In this document: positions 1 to 8,824 of the stretch, piece after piece
Layout: every line of letters begins with the position of its first letter
Numbering within the stretch: position 1 is the stretch's first letter
Origin: Spartinivicinus ruber
Lineage (GTDB): Bacteria; Pseudomonadota; Gammaproteobacteria; Pseudomonadales; Zooshikellaceae
Direction of reading: 5' to 3'
Length of the DNA stretch: 64,000 nucleotides
Assembly: GCF_011009015.1 (NCBI RefSeq)
Contig: NZ_CP048878.1
Coordinates: 795,501 to 859,500, forward strand
The notes under the pieces: model-generated
Databases searched by the model: none
What the model was told of the DNA's origin: nothing
What the model saw: the letters and a program-made list of their open reading frames with translations, nothing else
Made by a program: the position numbers and the translations under genes

Positions 1-2
1 AA

Positions 3-584
3 ATGACTAGCTTCAATGAACTTCCTGTTGTTAAACAAAATGATTTTCAAGTAAACAAAGCCTCAGTAATGACTAAACGGCTTCGGTTTGAAAGCCCTGC
101 TGAAGAAGCCTTATTGCGATTTATTCAGCTTGAAGCCCATGTTATGGAAACAGACACAAATATTAATACTGCGTTATTGATTATGCATAATAGTCATGAC
201 TGTCTTAAATTTGTTGTAAGTAAAAATGATGATATTCTTGGCATTATTACTACTGCAGACTTAGAAGGACGTAAAGTCTTGGCTATTGCTAATAAAATGA
301 ATAAGCAGCGGCAAGAATTAACTGTCAAAGATATCATGGTACCAATTGAGCAATTGGGAATTTTAAAGTATTCTGATATTTGTCATGCTAAAGTTGGTAA
401 TCTAGTAAAAACCCTTCAGCAACAAGGGGCCCAACATCTTCTAGTGGTGGCGGGCGATGCAATGATTGGTGTGGTATCTGCAGCTTATCTATCAAGAGTC
501 ACTGACACTGCTTTAAATATTCCAGAAAAAGCACAGAACTTTTCTGATATTTTTAATGTGGTGCATAATAAACAAGCTCTTTAA
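3..584 (+). CDS. CBS-domain pair protein
   Basis: A 193-residue soluble protein made almost only of two CBS repeats, at roughly residues 42-92 and 105-165. The second begins with the typical VKDIMVP signature, and both end in a 'GI/V(I/V)(T/S)xAxL' strand-helix motif. CBS pairs bind adenosine nucleotides and act as energy or ligand sensors, usually on a partner protein; no catalytic domain is visible here. The ATG lies at the third base of the window, so its ribosome binding site and any longer N-terminus cannot be judged. It ends just before a strong terminator. The specific role is unknown. Confidence 0.8.
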   Translation: MTSFNELPVVKQNDFQVNKASVMTKRLRFESPAEEALLRFIQLEAHVMETDTNINTALLIMHNSHDCLKFVVSKNDDILGIITTADLEGRKVLAIANKMNKQRQELTVKDIMVPIEQLGILKYSDICHAKVGNLVKTLQQQGAQHLLVVAGDAMIGVVSAAYLSRVTDTALNIPEKAQNFSDIFNVVHNKQAL

Positions 585-599
585 TAGTCGTTTAACAAA

Positions 600-634
600 A
601 AAAGGGGCAAATTTGATTTTGCCCCTTTTATTTT
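600..634 (+). terminator. Rho-independent terminator after the CBS gene
   Basis: A 12-bp perfect stem (600-611 with 618-629; core GGGGCAAA/TTTGCCCC) with a 6-base loop ends in a T-rich tract. The A-rich 5' flank also gives a U tract on the minus strand, so it could serve the convergent HEAT-repeat gene as well. Confidence 0.9.
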
Positions 635-661
635 GCCTTTCTTTAATCACTACTATCCAGG

Positions 662-1783
662 TTAAGGCGCCATGATGTCATCCCCGCCGGGATTGTAGTC
701 ACTGGCTTCAAACATCACCGCGCGTTGATCATCAAACTCTTTAAAAGCCTGATATTGCTCTTTATTCATAGGTATGTCAGCAAGTGCTTGCCAGGCAAGC
801 TCGCGTACAGCCCAGTCTTCCTCTGTGTCTTGCAGAGTACTGACTAGTGCACTGGTGGCCGAGTCATTAACAAAGCGAGAACGTGCCAAGGCGAATGCGG
901 CACCAGCGCGAACATCTACAGAGCTATCATTTAAGGCAGTTACTACGGGTTGAAGCTGGTCAATGTCAGATGCCCAGTCGGCAATTGCGATTAAAGAGCG
1001 CCTTCTTAACTCTGGGTTTGGATGTTGGCTCAATGATTGGAAACTATCCATTATTAAGCGGGAATCATCAGGGCTGGTAGGGTGTTTCTGCATAGCAAAA
1101 ATAGCAGCACCCAATACTTCAGGGTCAGTTTCACTATTAATTACATTAAGAATTTTGTCTCGCTGTTTTTGCTGGAAAATACCAAGGCGGCTCATTAATT
1201 CTAACCCAGCAACTTTTTCTGATTTAACAGTGCTTCCAGTCAGCTCTAAAGAAAGCTCTTCAACTTCCGGGTCCTGGATGGTGCCTAATAATACGCCCAG
1301 CATCTGCCCAGGGATCGAGCTTAAGTTAGAGCGGAACTTGGCAATAGCCCACTTTAATGCTGCTGGATTTTGCTGTATTTCTTGTAACAATTTTGCTTCT
1401 AATTGTTGCTGTAACCCTTCAGCAAAAGGAGTTGGATGTTCAGCTAGTGATTCTAGTTTGGCAAACAAATCAATAATTGCTTGTTCGGGACGTGTTTTAA
1501 CGATTTCGCTGTTTTCACCAGACTTATTTTGCTCTGAGGTTTCTTCAGCTGCTAATTCTTGATTTTCTTGGGCAGGAGAGACTGTAAATGGATTGTCTTC
1601 CATAGTCGACTTGTCATTTTTAGTGGTGTCTGTATTTGTTAGCTGAGTGACCGGTACAACTGTATTATGTTGTCCAAGTGAATAACCCAAAGCGCCACTG
1701 ATTAGGCTAGAAAGACAAATACCAATAAAAAGTTGTTTTTTTAGTTTTTGCTCTGTTTGAGTAATAAGACCTGTAACGTCCAT
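662..1783 (-). CDS. Membrane-anchored HEAT-repeat protein
   Basis: About 373 residues. One N-terminal membrane segment (about residues 18-37, hydrophobic with GALGYSLG) is followed by an acidic, Gln/Glu-rich linker and then helical HEAT-type repeats from about residue 190 to 345, with repeated 'DPEVLGAAIFAM', 'NPELRRRSLIAIADW' and 'DVRAGAAFALAR' helices. HEAT arrays bind proteins; no enzyme motif is seen. The ATG at 1783 lies 5 bases after the stop of the upstream endopeptidase gene; an in-frame GTG at 1792 would instead overlap that stop by 4 bases. Either way the two genes look cotranscribed, suggesting a role in peptidoglycan or envelope maintenance, which is inference only. Confidence 0.65.
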   Translation of the reverse strand: MDVTGLITQTEQKLKKQLFIGICLSSLISGALGYSLGQHNTVVPVTQLTNTDTTKNDKSTMEDNPFTVSPAQENQELAAEETSEQNKSGENSEIVKTRPEQAIIDLFAKLESLAEHPTPFAEGLQQQLEAKLLQEIQQNPAALKWAIAKFRSNLSSIPGQMLGVLLGTIQDPEVEELSLELTGSTVKSEKVAGLELMSRLGIFQQKQRDKILNVINSETDPEVLGAAIFAMQKHPTSPDDSRLIMDSFQSLSQHPNPELRRRSLIAIADWASDIDQLQPVVTALNDSSVDVRAGAAFALARSRFVNDSATSALVSTLQDTEEDWAVRELAWQALADIPMNKEQYQAFKEFDDQRAVMFEASDYNPGGDDIMAP

Positions 1784-1788
1784 ATATA

Positions 1789-2781
1789 TCACTTAATACG
1801 TAGGTGAAAGTGATCGTGGTGGTTAGGCCAGCACATCACATAGGCAACACCTGTTGCCCCTGGTTTTTTCCGGCAGTCGCCATAGCGTTTACCTGAGTGT
1901 GACGGTAGCATGCTAAACACTTTATTATCATTAAAGAAAATTAAATCAACTTCAAAGTGTTTTTTTAGATATTTTTTAATGTACTCAAGGCTTCGTTTGC
2001 TAGAGTAGTTTTTTTGGTAAATGGTAGTTCCTTTTGAAGCACCATCTCTGCGAATAAGTCTAATATCAACATCTTCTCCGCGCTGGTGGCTGACATGGCC
2101 TGATATTCGACCACCGTGTTTAAGCGACAGGTCGCCAATTCCAATTTTGCCCCAATTGGAGTGATCCCGGTGCCAGGCTAAAGAGGATTTTTGTAAGCCG
2201 TAAACTAAGCGAGGCAAGCCCCAAGAACGGTTGGCGGGCTTTGTAGAATAAAACCCTTTTCCTTGTGCAGGTAGCTGAATGAAACCAGCGTTAGATTTTG
2301 GTGGTCTGGGTGGGTTGGGGTTATTTAGAAATTTTCCATAAATCCAGCGCTGATTGCCTCCAAAGTAAATTTTATCCCATCCTCCACGAGTTTCGGCCAC
2401 TGCCCACTCTGCATTACGAGAAGTTTGGCCTACAGTTCGATAGTGAGTACCAGGGCCACTTCTGATATTGAGTGAGCCCACTTTGACTTTTTTGGACTTT
2501 CTGCTGGCTTGGCTGACATAACTGTTGCTTATCCAGCCAGTGCGACTATCAAACCAAATTCTTCGCCAGCCACTTCGGTTATCAATGCTTACATAAACCT
2601 GACCCGCCGTAACAGTACCAATAATGCTAGCTTGGGTACTGGGGTTGGCACGAACATTAAGTGTATCTACTTTAATGCGAACTGTTTGGCTTGCAATTGC
2701 GGCGCTACTGAAAATGGTGCCCATCAGACAAAGCAATAGACCACACCATTGGTATAGCTTTGTGCTGATTGATTGGGTCAT
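1789..2781 (-). CDS. mepA: Murein endopeptidase, MepA (peptidase M74) family with two SH3b repeats
   Basis: A 330-residue exported protein. A signal peptide (about 1-31, cleavage near AIASQ) is followed by two bacterial SH3 domains (about 33-92 and 97-155, each with 'LNVRANPS' or 'LNIRSGPG') and a C-terminal M74 metallopeptidase domain. Its metal-site motifs are GHVSHQRGEDVDIRL (His232 and Asp239) and the terminal HHDHFHLRI. MepA enzymes cut D-Ala-mDAP cross-links in murein and are insensitive to penicillin; E. coli MepA lacks SH3 domains, so these probably add wall binding. I chose the ATG at 2781 because GGAG sits 7 bases upstream and the signal peptide then starts normally; an ATG 48 bases further upstream is less likely. 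Followed immediately by the HEAT-repeat gene. Confidence 0.85.
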   Translation of the reverse strand: MTQSISTKLYQWCGLLLCLMGTIFSSAAIASQTVRIKVDTLNVRANPSTQASIIGTVTAGQVYVSIDNRSGWRRIWFDSRTGWISNSYVSQASRKSKKVKVGSLNIRSGPGTHYRTVGQTSRNAEWAVAETRGGWDKIYFGGNQRWIYGKFLNNPNPPRPPKSNAGFIQLPAQGKGFYSTKPANRSWGLPRLVYGLQKSSLAWHRDHSNWGKIGIGDLSLKHGGRISGHVSHQRGEDVDIRLIRRDGASKGTTIYQKNYSSKRSLEYIKKYLKKHFEVDLIFFNDNKVFSMLPSHSGKRYGDCRKKPGATGVAYVMCWPNHHDHFHLRIK

Positions 2782-3371
2782 CCAGTTGCTCCTATTATTC
2801 TTCATGAAAACGCTGTTTATGTATTCCAATGTTGTTTAGGTGATATCAAATGTTTATTGACAGTGATCACAAATTTAGTTTGTTTTCTGTCAATGTTATT
2901 TGTATAACAGCTCATCTTATTAAATACGCCTTTTGTTTTTTGCTGCATTTCTCATACAGCTGGTAAAAAATGATTGCTTCTATAAAAGGCGTTTTAAATA
3001 AAATACTCACGCTAGTTTTTTTATCAACCATTAGTCATTTAATACTTTGAATAATTCCAAGGTTTTAGTTAGATTTATATTTTGCGTCGCGTATAATTTT
3101 TTATTGAATGTAAAATTGGTCAAGGTTTGTTTATTTTTATAATTTATGAAATAGTTCAGTTTTTTTGGTTTGCAGAATATATTCTAAAGTTGTAGGTAAA
3201 GCAGTGGATTTTTCGTAAGCAGTCTAGCAGTCAGTTATTCTAGTATATTGAGCTTAAATGATGACTGAACAAACTTGTCTAAATCTAGTGGTGATAACTG
3301 AATTTGATACTAAAGATAGGTAGTAGCGTATTTTGTCAGATTATTTTACATATGCATGGTTTTATTTTTGG
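2782..3371. other. AT-rich intergenic region of 590 bp
   Basis: No credible gene was seen. The region is strongly AT-rich with many short T runs. The one clear structure is an inverted repeat, TTGACAG (2857-2863) with CTGTCAA (2887-2893), enclosing a second inner pair ACAAA/TTTGT (2869-2873 and 2879-2883). It lies about 80-110 bases upstream of the endopeptidase start and could be an operator or mRNA leader hairpin. Downstream of the HDOD gene (3340-3371) there is no recognisable terminator. Confidence 0.5.
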
Positions 3372-5030
3372 TTACCGCTGTTTTTTTCGTTGCGCCATTT
3401 CCAGTAAAGTGACTCGGCAGGCGTTACCTAAGGCTTGCATATATCTAAAATCAGCTACTTTAAATAGGCTATTTGAGTGGGCCATATCCATATATAACAT
3501 GCCAATTGCTTTGTTTGGCATAGTGAGCGTCTGTAGCATAAAGTGGTCGTGTCCTACGGCTTTTTTAAAAGGACCTGGTATTTTTGCCCAAATATCCGGC
3601 TGCTCTTTGCCTTTTACCCAAATGGTTTGCTGTTTTTTTAATAAATCATTTAAAAAAGGCGCGGTTGCTAAAACTATTTCAAATTCCACTTTTTCAGTTT
3701 TGGGATGGCAACGAAATACTTTTAATCGGGTCCTTTCTTTGTTGGTTAAAGCAATGACTAGCCGCTCGTAGGCTAAAGCTTCCATAATGGCTTCAGTTAA
3801 TATATCAAGCAAAGAAGCAAGTGTAGGGTATCTTTCTGGCTGATTCTTTAGATTTTCTACAATTTGTTTGAAATGCTCAATATTGCCATGTTTTTCAGCA
3901 ATGCTTTGTGGTGTGGGTGGAGCAGTTTTTATGGCTGGCTCAATAGTGATTTTGGTTTCTTCTGTTGGTGCTGGGAGAGGTTCGCTCGCTTTACTAACTA
4001 GTTTTGCCAGCTTTGGTTCATGGTAAAGCACTTCGGGGTTAACCAGGCCTGTGGCTGGTGCTGGGCCATAGCCATAGGTTAGCTTATGAGAAAGATGGAC
4101 GGCTTCTTGGTGGATAGCTTGGGTGGTTTTATCCCAGCCCCTATTCAACAACGCAGCCATTATCCCGCTAAGTCGGTTGTTACTCAGGCTAAACCAACTA
4201 TATCGACTGCTCTGAGCCAACGCATTTGCCCAAAATACAAATGCCGCAGTAGTACCCAGCAAAAGCCTAAACTGAGGGTCTTGTTCTTTTTTTTGTTGAA
4301 ATCGTCTTTCTGCTCGTTGGCTAGCCAGTGTATACCCATGTTCTGGTTTCTGCCTGCCAAATCGGCTCATTGCAATCCAGCTAGTTGACTTGGTTTCCCT
4401 CAACTGCTCCCATGCATGGTGGCTAATTCCTGGTAGTGCCCAATAGTCATCGAGTGCCAATTGCAGCGTTGAGATGGTACAGCCCAAAATTTGGCGTTCT
4501 ACTGTCAATGCATGTTTACCACCGTACTGTTGAATCGTCTGCATTTTTTCTGGGCTATGTAACGCCATAGCCCAGCGGGTGACGTTAAAGAAGAGGGCTG
4601 CCCAAAAAACTTCTTCGCTGGTTTTATGGGTTTTTTGTTTGAACCAATATTGGGCTTGGTGGGCAGCATGCAGGCTGTTGGTTACTTCTTTGATAAAACA
4701 GCTAACCTTTAAATTATTACTTAACGGATCAAAGGCTTTAACTGACTTGATAAATGCTTTAATGGCATCTACACCAAGCATGGCCATAGCATGTTCAAGG
4801 CTTTTTACTCGTGTGTCATGAGTAATGTCGCGGTTTTTATTGGCTTGGTGAAACATATGGAAAGCAGTCAGCGGGCAGTGTCGGATAATAGCAACCAACG
4901 GTGGCAAGGTATTATCTCCAGCTATAGCCTCTAATAAGGCAGCTTTTGTTGTTTGTGGAATAGGCAAAGCTTTTTTTTTCAACAGCTGTTGCCATGCAGC
5001 TACTCCATGCACGGGTGGTGTCGTTTCCAT
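3372..5030 (-). CDS. HDOD-domain signalling protein
   Basis: A 552-residue cytoplasmic protein with an N-terminal HDOD domain (about 15-270; 'LPPLVAIIRHCPLTAFHMFHQAN' and 'HAMAMLGVDAIKAFI' are characteristic helices). A Pro/Thr-rich linker (about 330-380) is followed by a GAF-like C-terminal region (about 385-545, ending in 'FRYMQALGNACRVTLLEMA'). HDOD domains are HD-like folds without the full metal-binding HD set and act as non-catalytic scaffolds in signalling, motility and cell-cycle control. The gene is divergent from motAB, a position also seen for an HDOD gene near motAB in Pseudomonas. No Shine-Dalgarno sequence is obvious at the ATG. Function remains unassigned. Confidence 0.75.
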   Translation of the reverse strand: METTPPVHGVAAWQQLLKKKALPIPQTTKAALLEAIAGDNTLPPLVAIIRHCPLTAFHMFHQANKNRDITHDTRVKSLEHAMAMLGVDAIKAFIKSVKAFDPLSNNLKVSCFIKEVTNSLHAAHQAQYWFKQKTHKTSEEVFWAALFFNVTRWAMALHSPEKMQTIQQYGGKHALTVERQILGCTISTLQLALDDYWALPGISHHAWEQLRETKSTSWIAMSRFGRQKPEHGYTLASQRAERRFQQKKEQDPQFRLLLGTTAAFVFWANALAQSSRYSWFSLSNNRLSGIMAALLNRGWDKTTQAIHQEAVHLSHKLTYGYGPAPATGLVNPEVLYHEPKLAKLVSKASEPLPAPTEETKITIEPAIKTAPPTPQSIAEKHGNIEHFKQIVENLKNQPERYPTLASLLDILTEAIMEALAYERLVIALTNKERTRLKVFRCHPKTEKVEFEIVLATAPFLNDLLKKQQTIWVKGKEQPDIWAKIPGPFKKAVGHDHFMLQTLTMPNKAIGMLYMDMAHSNSLFKVADFRYMQALGNACRVTLLEMAQRKKQR

Positions 5031-5251
5031 GGTTAGATTTGTCTAAAACAGTCTAATGGCCTTTACTTGATTATAGTCAGTCGCTATTAAATGTTAGTGA
5101 ATTTTGGCTTTTTTGCTTAAACAATAATGACAAGGGAATGAGTGCAATAAGATTCACTACGTTGGTTATTTTACGCAGTGTCAAAATATAAAGTAATGAT
5201 TATTAATTTATTACCAGGTGGTTTTTTTTTAACCTTAGGGCTTAAGCGAAG

Positions 5252-6103
5252 ATGTTTAAGATCATAGGTATTTTGATTGTCATCGGCAGCGTGGCTGGTG
5301 GTTATGTACTTTCTCATGGCGAGTTAATGGCGCTGTGGCAGCCTTTTGAAGTACTGATAATATGTGGTGCGGCGCTAGGTGCTTTTTTTATTGCGAATCC
5401 TTTTTCTACATTTACCCATGTACTAAAACAAATTCCTACTGTCTTATTTGGTTCAAAATTTAATAATGATTTTTTTATGGATCTGCTGGGGCTTTTATAT
5501 GAGCTTTTAAATAAAAGTCGTCGTGATGGGATGATGGCAATTGAAGCTGATTTGGAAGATCCTTCTGGCAGCGCTATTTTTACTCGTTACCCTACAATTT
5601 TACGTGATCATCATTTGACAGAATTTATTGCTGATTATTTACGGTTGATGTCGTCTGGTAATATGGCGCCTCATGAGCTGGAAAGCCTGTTTGATATGGA
5701 AATTGAAACCTTGGCTGAAGAACTTGAGCACCCTTTTCACGCGGTCACTAAAGTGGCTGATGGCCTTCCTGGTTTTGGGATTGTCGCTGCGGTTTTGGGA
5801 ATTGTTATCACCATGAAAGACCTTGGGGGGCCTGCTGAGCAATTGGGTGCTCATGTTGCTGCTGCATTGGTTGGGACATTTTTAGGTATTTTATTTGCCT
5901 ACGGTTTTGTAGGGCCGATGTCTCAGGCAATGGAACATAATGTACAAGAAGAACTCAATGCTTATGAGTGCGTAAAAGCCTGTCTGGTTGCGTCTTTAGG
6001 GGGGATGCCACCAGCGCTATCCGTTGAGTTTGGTCGTAAAGCACTTTACGCACATTCTCGTCCATCCTTCCTAGAGCTGGAGCAGCATATTAGATCACGG
6101 TAG
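5252..6103 (+). CDS. motA: Flagellar motor stator protein MotA
   Basis: A 283-residue inner-membrane protein of the MotA/PomA family. Two N-terminal membrane helices (about 4-22 and 30-50) precede the large cytoplasmic loop with the conserved 'ESLFDMEIE' region that contacts FliG. Two further helices follow (about 170-190 and 205-225, 'LPGFGIVAAVLGIVITM' and 'VGTFLGILFAYGFVGP'). It forms the ion-channel stator with MotB and drives flagellar rotation. Length and the closing 'VEFGRKALYAHSRPSFLELEQHIR' are as in E. coli MotA, pointing to the proton-driven type. motB starts two bases after the stop, so they are translationally coupled. No sigma-28 promoter was recognised upstream. Confidence 0.96.
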   Translation: MFKIIGILIVIGSVAGGYVLSHGELMALWQPFEVLIICGAALGAFFIANPFSTFTHVLKQIPTVLFGSKFNNDFFMDLLGLLYELLNKSRRDGMMAIEADLEDPSGSAIFTRYPTILRDHHLTEFIADYLRLMSSGNMAPHELESLFDMEIETLAEELEHPFHAVTKVADGLPGFGIVAAVLGIVITMKDLGGPAEQLGAHVAAALVGTFLGILFAYGFVGPMSQAMEHNVQEELNAYECVKACLVASLGGMPPALSVEFGRKALYAHSRPSFLELEQHIRSR

Positions 6104-6105
6104 TT

Positions 6106-7074
6106 ATGGAACGTGAAGAATCTATAGTCATCAAGCGGGTCAAGAAAGGCGGGCATGGTCATCATGGTGGTTCATGGAAGATAGCTTTTGCCGACTTTGC
6201 TACTGCAATGATGGCATTTTTTCTGGTGTTATGGTTGATTTCTCAATCTACTGAGGAGCAAAAAATAATAATTGCAGGTTATTTTCAAGACCCTACTGGC
6301 CAAAGTGATAAAGCCAGCCCTTATGCAATCGATTTAGGTGGAAGCCCAGTAGTTTCCAATCAAAGTGGTATCGGCTCACCTAAGCAACACAAAACTCAGC
6401 AGGATGAAACGGATGAATTAACTGAAGTGGGCGCTAAGACCACGTTGGCTGATCAATTGGAACAACAAAGGCTGGAAGCACTGTTAGCGGTGCTAAAGAA
6501 AAAAGTTAACGAAAACCCGGTATTAAACAAATTTAAAGACCAGTTGATTATGGATGTTACACCAAATGGTTTGCGCATCCAGATAGTTGATGCTGACAAA
6601 AAACCAATGTTTGCCAGTGGTAGTGCCGAATTAAAATTTTATTTTGAAGATATTTTATTAGAGCTAGCCCCTATGATCGCGTCGGTACCCAATAAAATCA
6701 GCATCAGTGGGCACACAGACGCGACGCCATTTGGTACTAGGGATGACTATGGCAACTGGGAGTTGTCTGCTGACCGGGCTAACACGGCCCGCAGAACTCT
6801 AATATTTGGTGGTGTGAAAAAGCAGCAAGTGGCTCAAGTGGTTGGGCTGGGTGATTCTGTACTTTTTGATGCTAAAAAACCAAGAAGTCCGGTTAACCGT
6901 CGCATTGATATTTTAATTTTAAGTAAACAGGCAGAAACGAACTTATCAAGAGTTTCAGGTAAATCTAAAGAGGCTGAGAAAGGGTCTCCCAGTCCTCAAC
7001 AGCCGCTACTTGATCGAAAGCGGCTGAATATATTCGATGCTCGAGAAAAAGCGAAACAAAACCAGCTTAAATAA
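6106..7074 (+). CDS. motB: Flagellar motor stator protein MotB
   Basis: A 322-residue protein. A short basic cytoplasmic N-terminus (KRVKKGGHGHHGGSWK) leads into a single membrane helix whose plug-and-helix motif contains the essential ion-binding aspartate (Asp30 in 'AFADFATAMMAFFLVLW'). A periplasmic OmpA-like peptidoglycan-binding domain follows at about residues 165-280 ('ISGHTDATPFG', 'ELSADRANTARR', 'NRRIDILIL'). It anchors the MotA/MotB stator to the cell wall. The Ser/Lys-rich C-terminal tail is unremarkable. Second gene of the motAB pair; rsgA converges from the other side with only 5 bases between stops. Confidence 0.96.
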   Translation: MEREESIVIKRVKKGGHGHHGGSWKIAFADFATAMMAFFLVLWLISQSTEEQKIIIAGYFQDPTGQSDKASPYAIDLGGSPVVSNQSGIGSPKQHKTQQDETDELTEVGAKTTLADQLEQQRLEALLAVLKKKVNENPVLNKFKDQLIMDVTPNGLRIQIVDADKKPMFASGSAELKFYFEDILLELAPMIASVPNKISISGHTDATPFGTRDDYGNWELSADRANTARRTLIFGGVKKQQVAQVVGLGDSVLFDAKKPRSPVNRRIDILILSKQAETNLSRVSGKSKEAEKGSPSPQQPLLDRKRLNIFDAREKAKQNQLK

Positions 7075-7079
7075 TACTC

Positions 7080-8108
7080 TTAGCTACTTTCTTCTAATGA
7101 ACGAGCAATGTGTTTAAAGCTTGCCATCCGGTTGGGGTGAATTTTTCCCTCTTCAACTGCTTGGCGGAGAGCACAGTCAGGTTCCTGTTCATGTTTGCAG
7201 TCGCGGAATTTGCATAACCCCAGTATTTCTTTGAACTCTTTAAAGCCTTGTGCCAGGGTAGCGCGATCCATGGACCACAGGGCAAACTCACGAATGCCGG
7301 GTGAGTCAATCAGCTTACCCCCGGTGGGGAAATGAAAAAGAGTGGCTGCAGTAGTGGTGTGGGTACCCTTACCTGTGATGGCAGATAAATCGCCCACTCT
7401 AGCTTCTACATCAGGTAATAAAGCATTCACCAAAGAGGACTTTCCTACCCCCGACTGACCAACAAATACGCTAGTATGGGCATCTAGTAGTGAAGTTAGT
7501 TGATCCAAACCGTGTTCACGCGTTGTAGATGCATGTAAAACTTGGTAGCCAATCTGACGGTAAATATTCAGCATATCTGTCAGAGTGCTTTCAAACTCAG
7601 GCTCATCAGTAAGCAAATCGGTTTTATTAAGGAGAATAACAGGTTCTATGTCACTGAGTTCAGCAGCAACCAGATAACGGTCAATCAAATTAGCGTAGGG
7701 GGTGGGCCGTGGAGCAACTACAATCACAATATAGTCTATATTGGCAGCGACGGGTTTTAGTTGGCCACGGCTATCTGGGCGAGACAGCAGTGAGTTCCTT
7801 GGCAGGCTAGCGACAACGACCCCGGATTGATTGGCTCCTGCTCGCCAGACTACCTGGTCTCCTGTTACCAGGGCTGGTAAATTAGCTCGAATATGGCAGC
7901 GATAGCGGGTACCTGGTTGGTCTAATGGCTCGACATCAATTTGGGCGCCATAGTGAGTAGTAATCAGTCCATGCTGTTCAGGCCCTAGTTTGCCTGAAGT
8001 CAGTTGCTGTTCTAACGAGTCGCCTTTTCTTTCGGCTCGCTTGGCTCGTTCTTGCTGAATTTTTTCAATACGCCAAGCTTGGCGGCGGTTTAGACGGCGT
8101 TTACTCAT
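7080..8108 (-). CDS. rsgA: Ribosome biogenesis GTPase RsgA
   Basis: A 342-residue circularly permuted GTPase that checks 30S subunit maturation. A basic N-terminus and OB-fold (about 1-115) come first. The GTPase motifs follow in permuted order: G4 'LLNKTDLL' (about 160), G1 'GQSGVGKSS' (about 217) and G3 'DSPGIREF' (about 268). A C-terminal zinc-binding region carries the Cys/His set of 'LCKFRDCKHEQEPDC'. Length is normal for the family. It is divergent from orn, as in many gammaproteobacteria. No clear Shine-Dalgarno sequence precedes the ATG. Confidence 0.96.
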   Translation of the reverse strand: MSKRRLNRRQAWRIEKIQQERAKRAERKGDSLEQQLTSGKLGPEQHGLITTHYGAQIDVEPLDQPGTRYRCHIRANLPALVTGDQVVWRAGANQSGVVVASLPRNSLLSRPDSRGQLKPVAANIDYIVIVVAPRPTPYANLIDRYLVAAELSDIEPVILLNKTDLLTDEPEFESTLTDMLNIYRQIGYQVLHASTTREHGLDQLTSLLDAHTSVFVGQSGVGKSSLVNALLPDVEARVGDLSAITGKGTHTTTAATLFHFPTGGKLIDSPGIREFALWSMDRATLAQGFKEFKEILGLCKFRDCKHEQEPDCALRQAVEEGKIHPNRMASFKHIARSLEESS

Positions 8109-8177
8109 AAAAGTGGTTTTTCATAATTCCAAACAGTTTGCTAGAAGCCATAAATCGGCATTATCATTGAGCGAAAT

Positions 8178-8207
8178 TTGCGAATCAATACTATCACTAT
8201 GTATTAA
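8178..8207 (+). promoter_or_regulatory. Candidate sigma-70 promoter for orn
   Basis: TTGCGA (8178-8183) and TATTAA (8202-8207) are separated by 18 bases, about 50 bases upstream of the orn start. Moderate match by eye. Confidence 0.4.
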
Positions 8208-8257
8208 GGCGCGTTTTAATTAAATGTAAGCCGCTTTATCCGATTAAGGATGCGTTG

Positions 8258-8824
8258 ATGTCGAAAGCTGAAAACCTGATCTGGATTGACCTCGAAATGA
8301 CAGGGTTAGACCCTGAGCAGCACCGTATTATAGAAATAGCGACCATAGTCACTGATCAGGATTTAGAAGTTATTGCTGAAGGCCCTGTGTTTGCGATTCA
8401 TCAGCCTGACGCACATATGCTGACAATGGACGAGTGGTGTACCACTACCCATGGCCAAACAGGGCTATCCGAGCGAGTAAAAAACAGCAATATAGATGAG
8501 GCCCACGCAGAAAAGCTCACTATCGAGTTCTTGCAGCAATATGTTGAGGCAGGGGTTTCACCTATGTGTGGTAATACTATCGGTCAGGATCGTCGTTTTT
8601 TAGTTAAGTACATGCCTAAGCTAGAAAAGTTTTTTCATTATCGCAGTATTGATGTCAGCACGCTTAAAGAGCTAGCCCAGCGCTGGACCCCGGAAATTCT
8701 AAAGCATATTAACAAGAAAAATTCCCACCTTGCCCTTGAAGATATTCGTGAGTCGATTGAAGAGCTACGTTATTATCGAGAGCACTTTATTCGCCTGGAT
8801 GCTAAGTCCAAAGAGCCAAGTTAG
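8258..8824 (+). CDS. orn: Oligoribonuclease
   Basis: A 188-residue DEDDh 3'-5' exonuclease that degrades short RNA oligonucleotides and pGpG, the last step of c-di-GMP breakdown. ExoI motif '[14 protein letters not shown]', ExoII '[12 protein letters not shown]' and the ExoIII region '[14 protein letters not shown]' are all present. The ATG at 8258 has AAGGA 7 bases upstream; an in-frame TTG three bases earlier is not preferred. Its stop overlaps the convergent queG end by a few bases. This activity matters for the c-di-GMP genes near 48-54 kb because pGpG build-up inhibits phosphodiesterases. Confidence 0.97.
   Translation: MSKAENLIWIDLEMTGLDPEQHRIIEIATIVTDQDLEVIAEGPVFAIHQPDAHMLTMDEWCTTTHGQTGLSERVKNSNIDEAHAEKLTIEFLQQYVEAGVSPMCGNTIGQDRRFLVKYMPKLEKFFHYRSIDVSTLKELAQRWTPEILKHINKKNSHLALEDIRESIEELRYYREHFIRLDAKSKEPS

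Noticed and set aside
963-1562. Long open frame of about 199 codons on the plus strand opposite the HEAT-repeat gene
   Set aside because: It lies entirely within the real minus-strand gene, its product is low-complexity Ser/Leu/Cys without family features, and no ribosome binding site was seen.
5031-5251. Sigma-28 flagellar promoter before motA
   Set aside because: No TAAA-N15-GCCGATAA-like sequence could be found in the gap.
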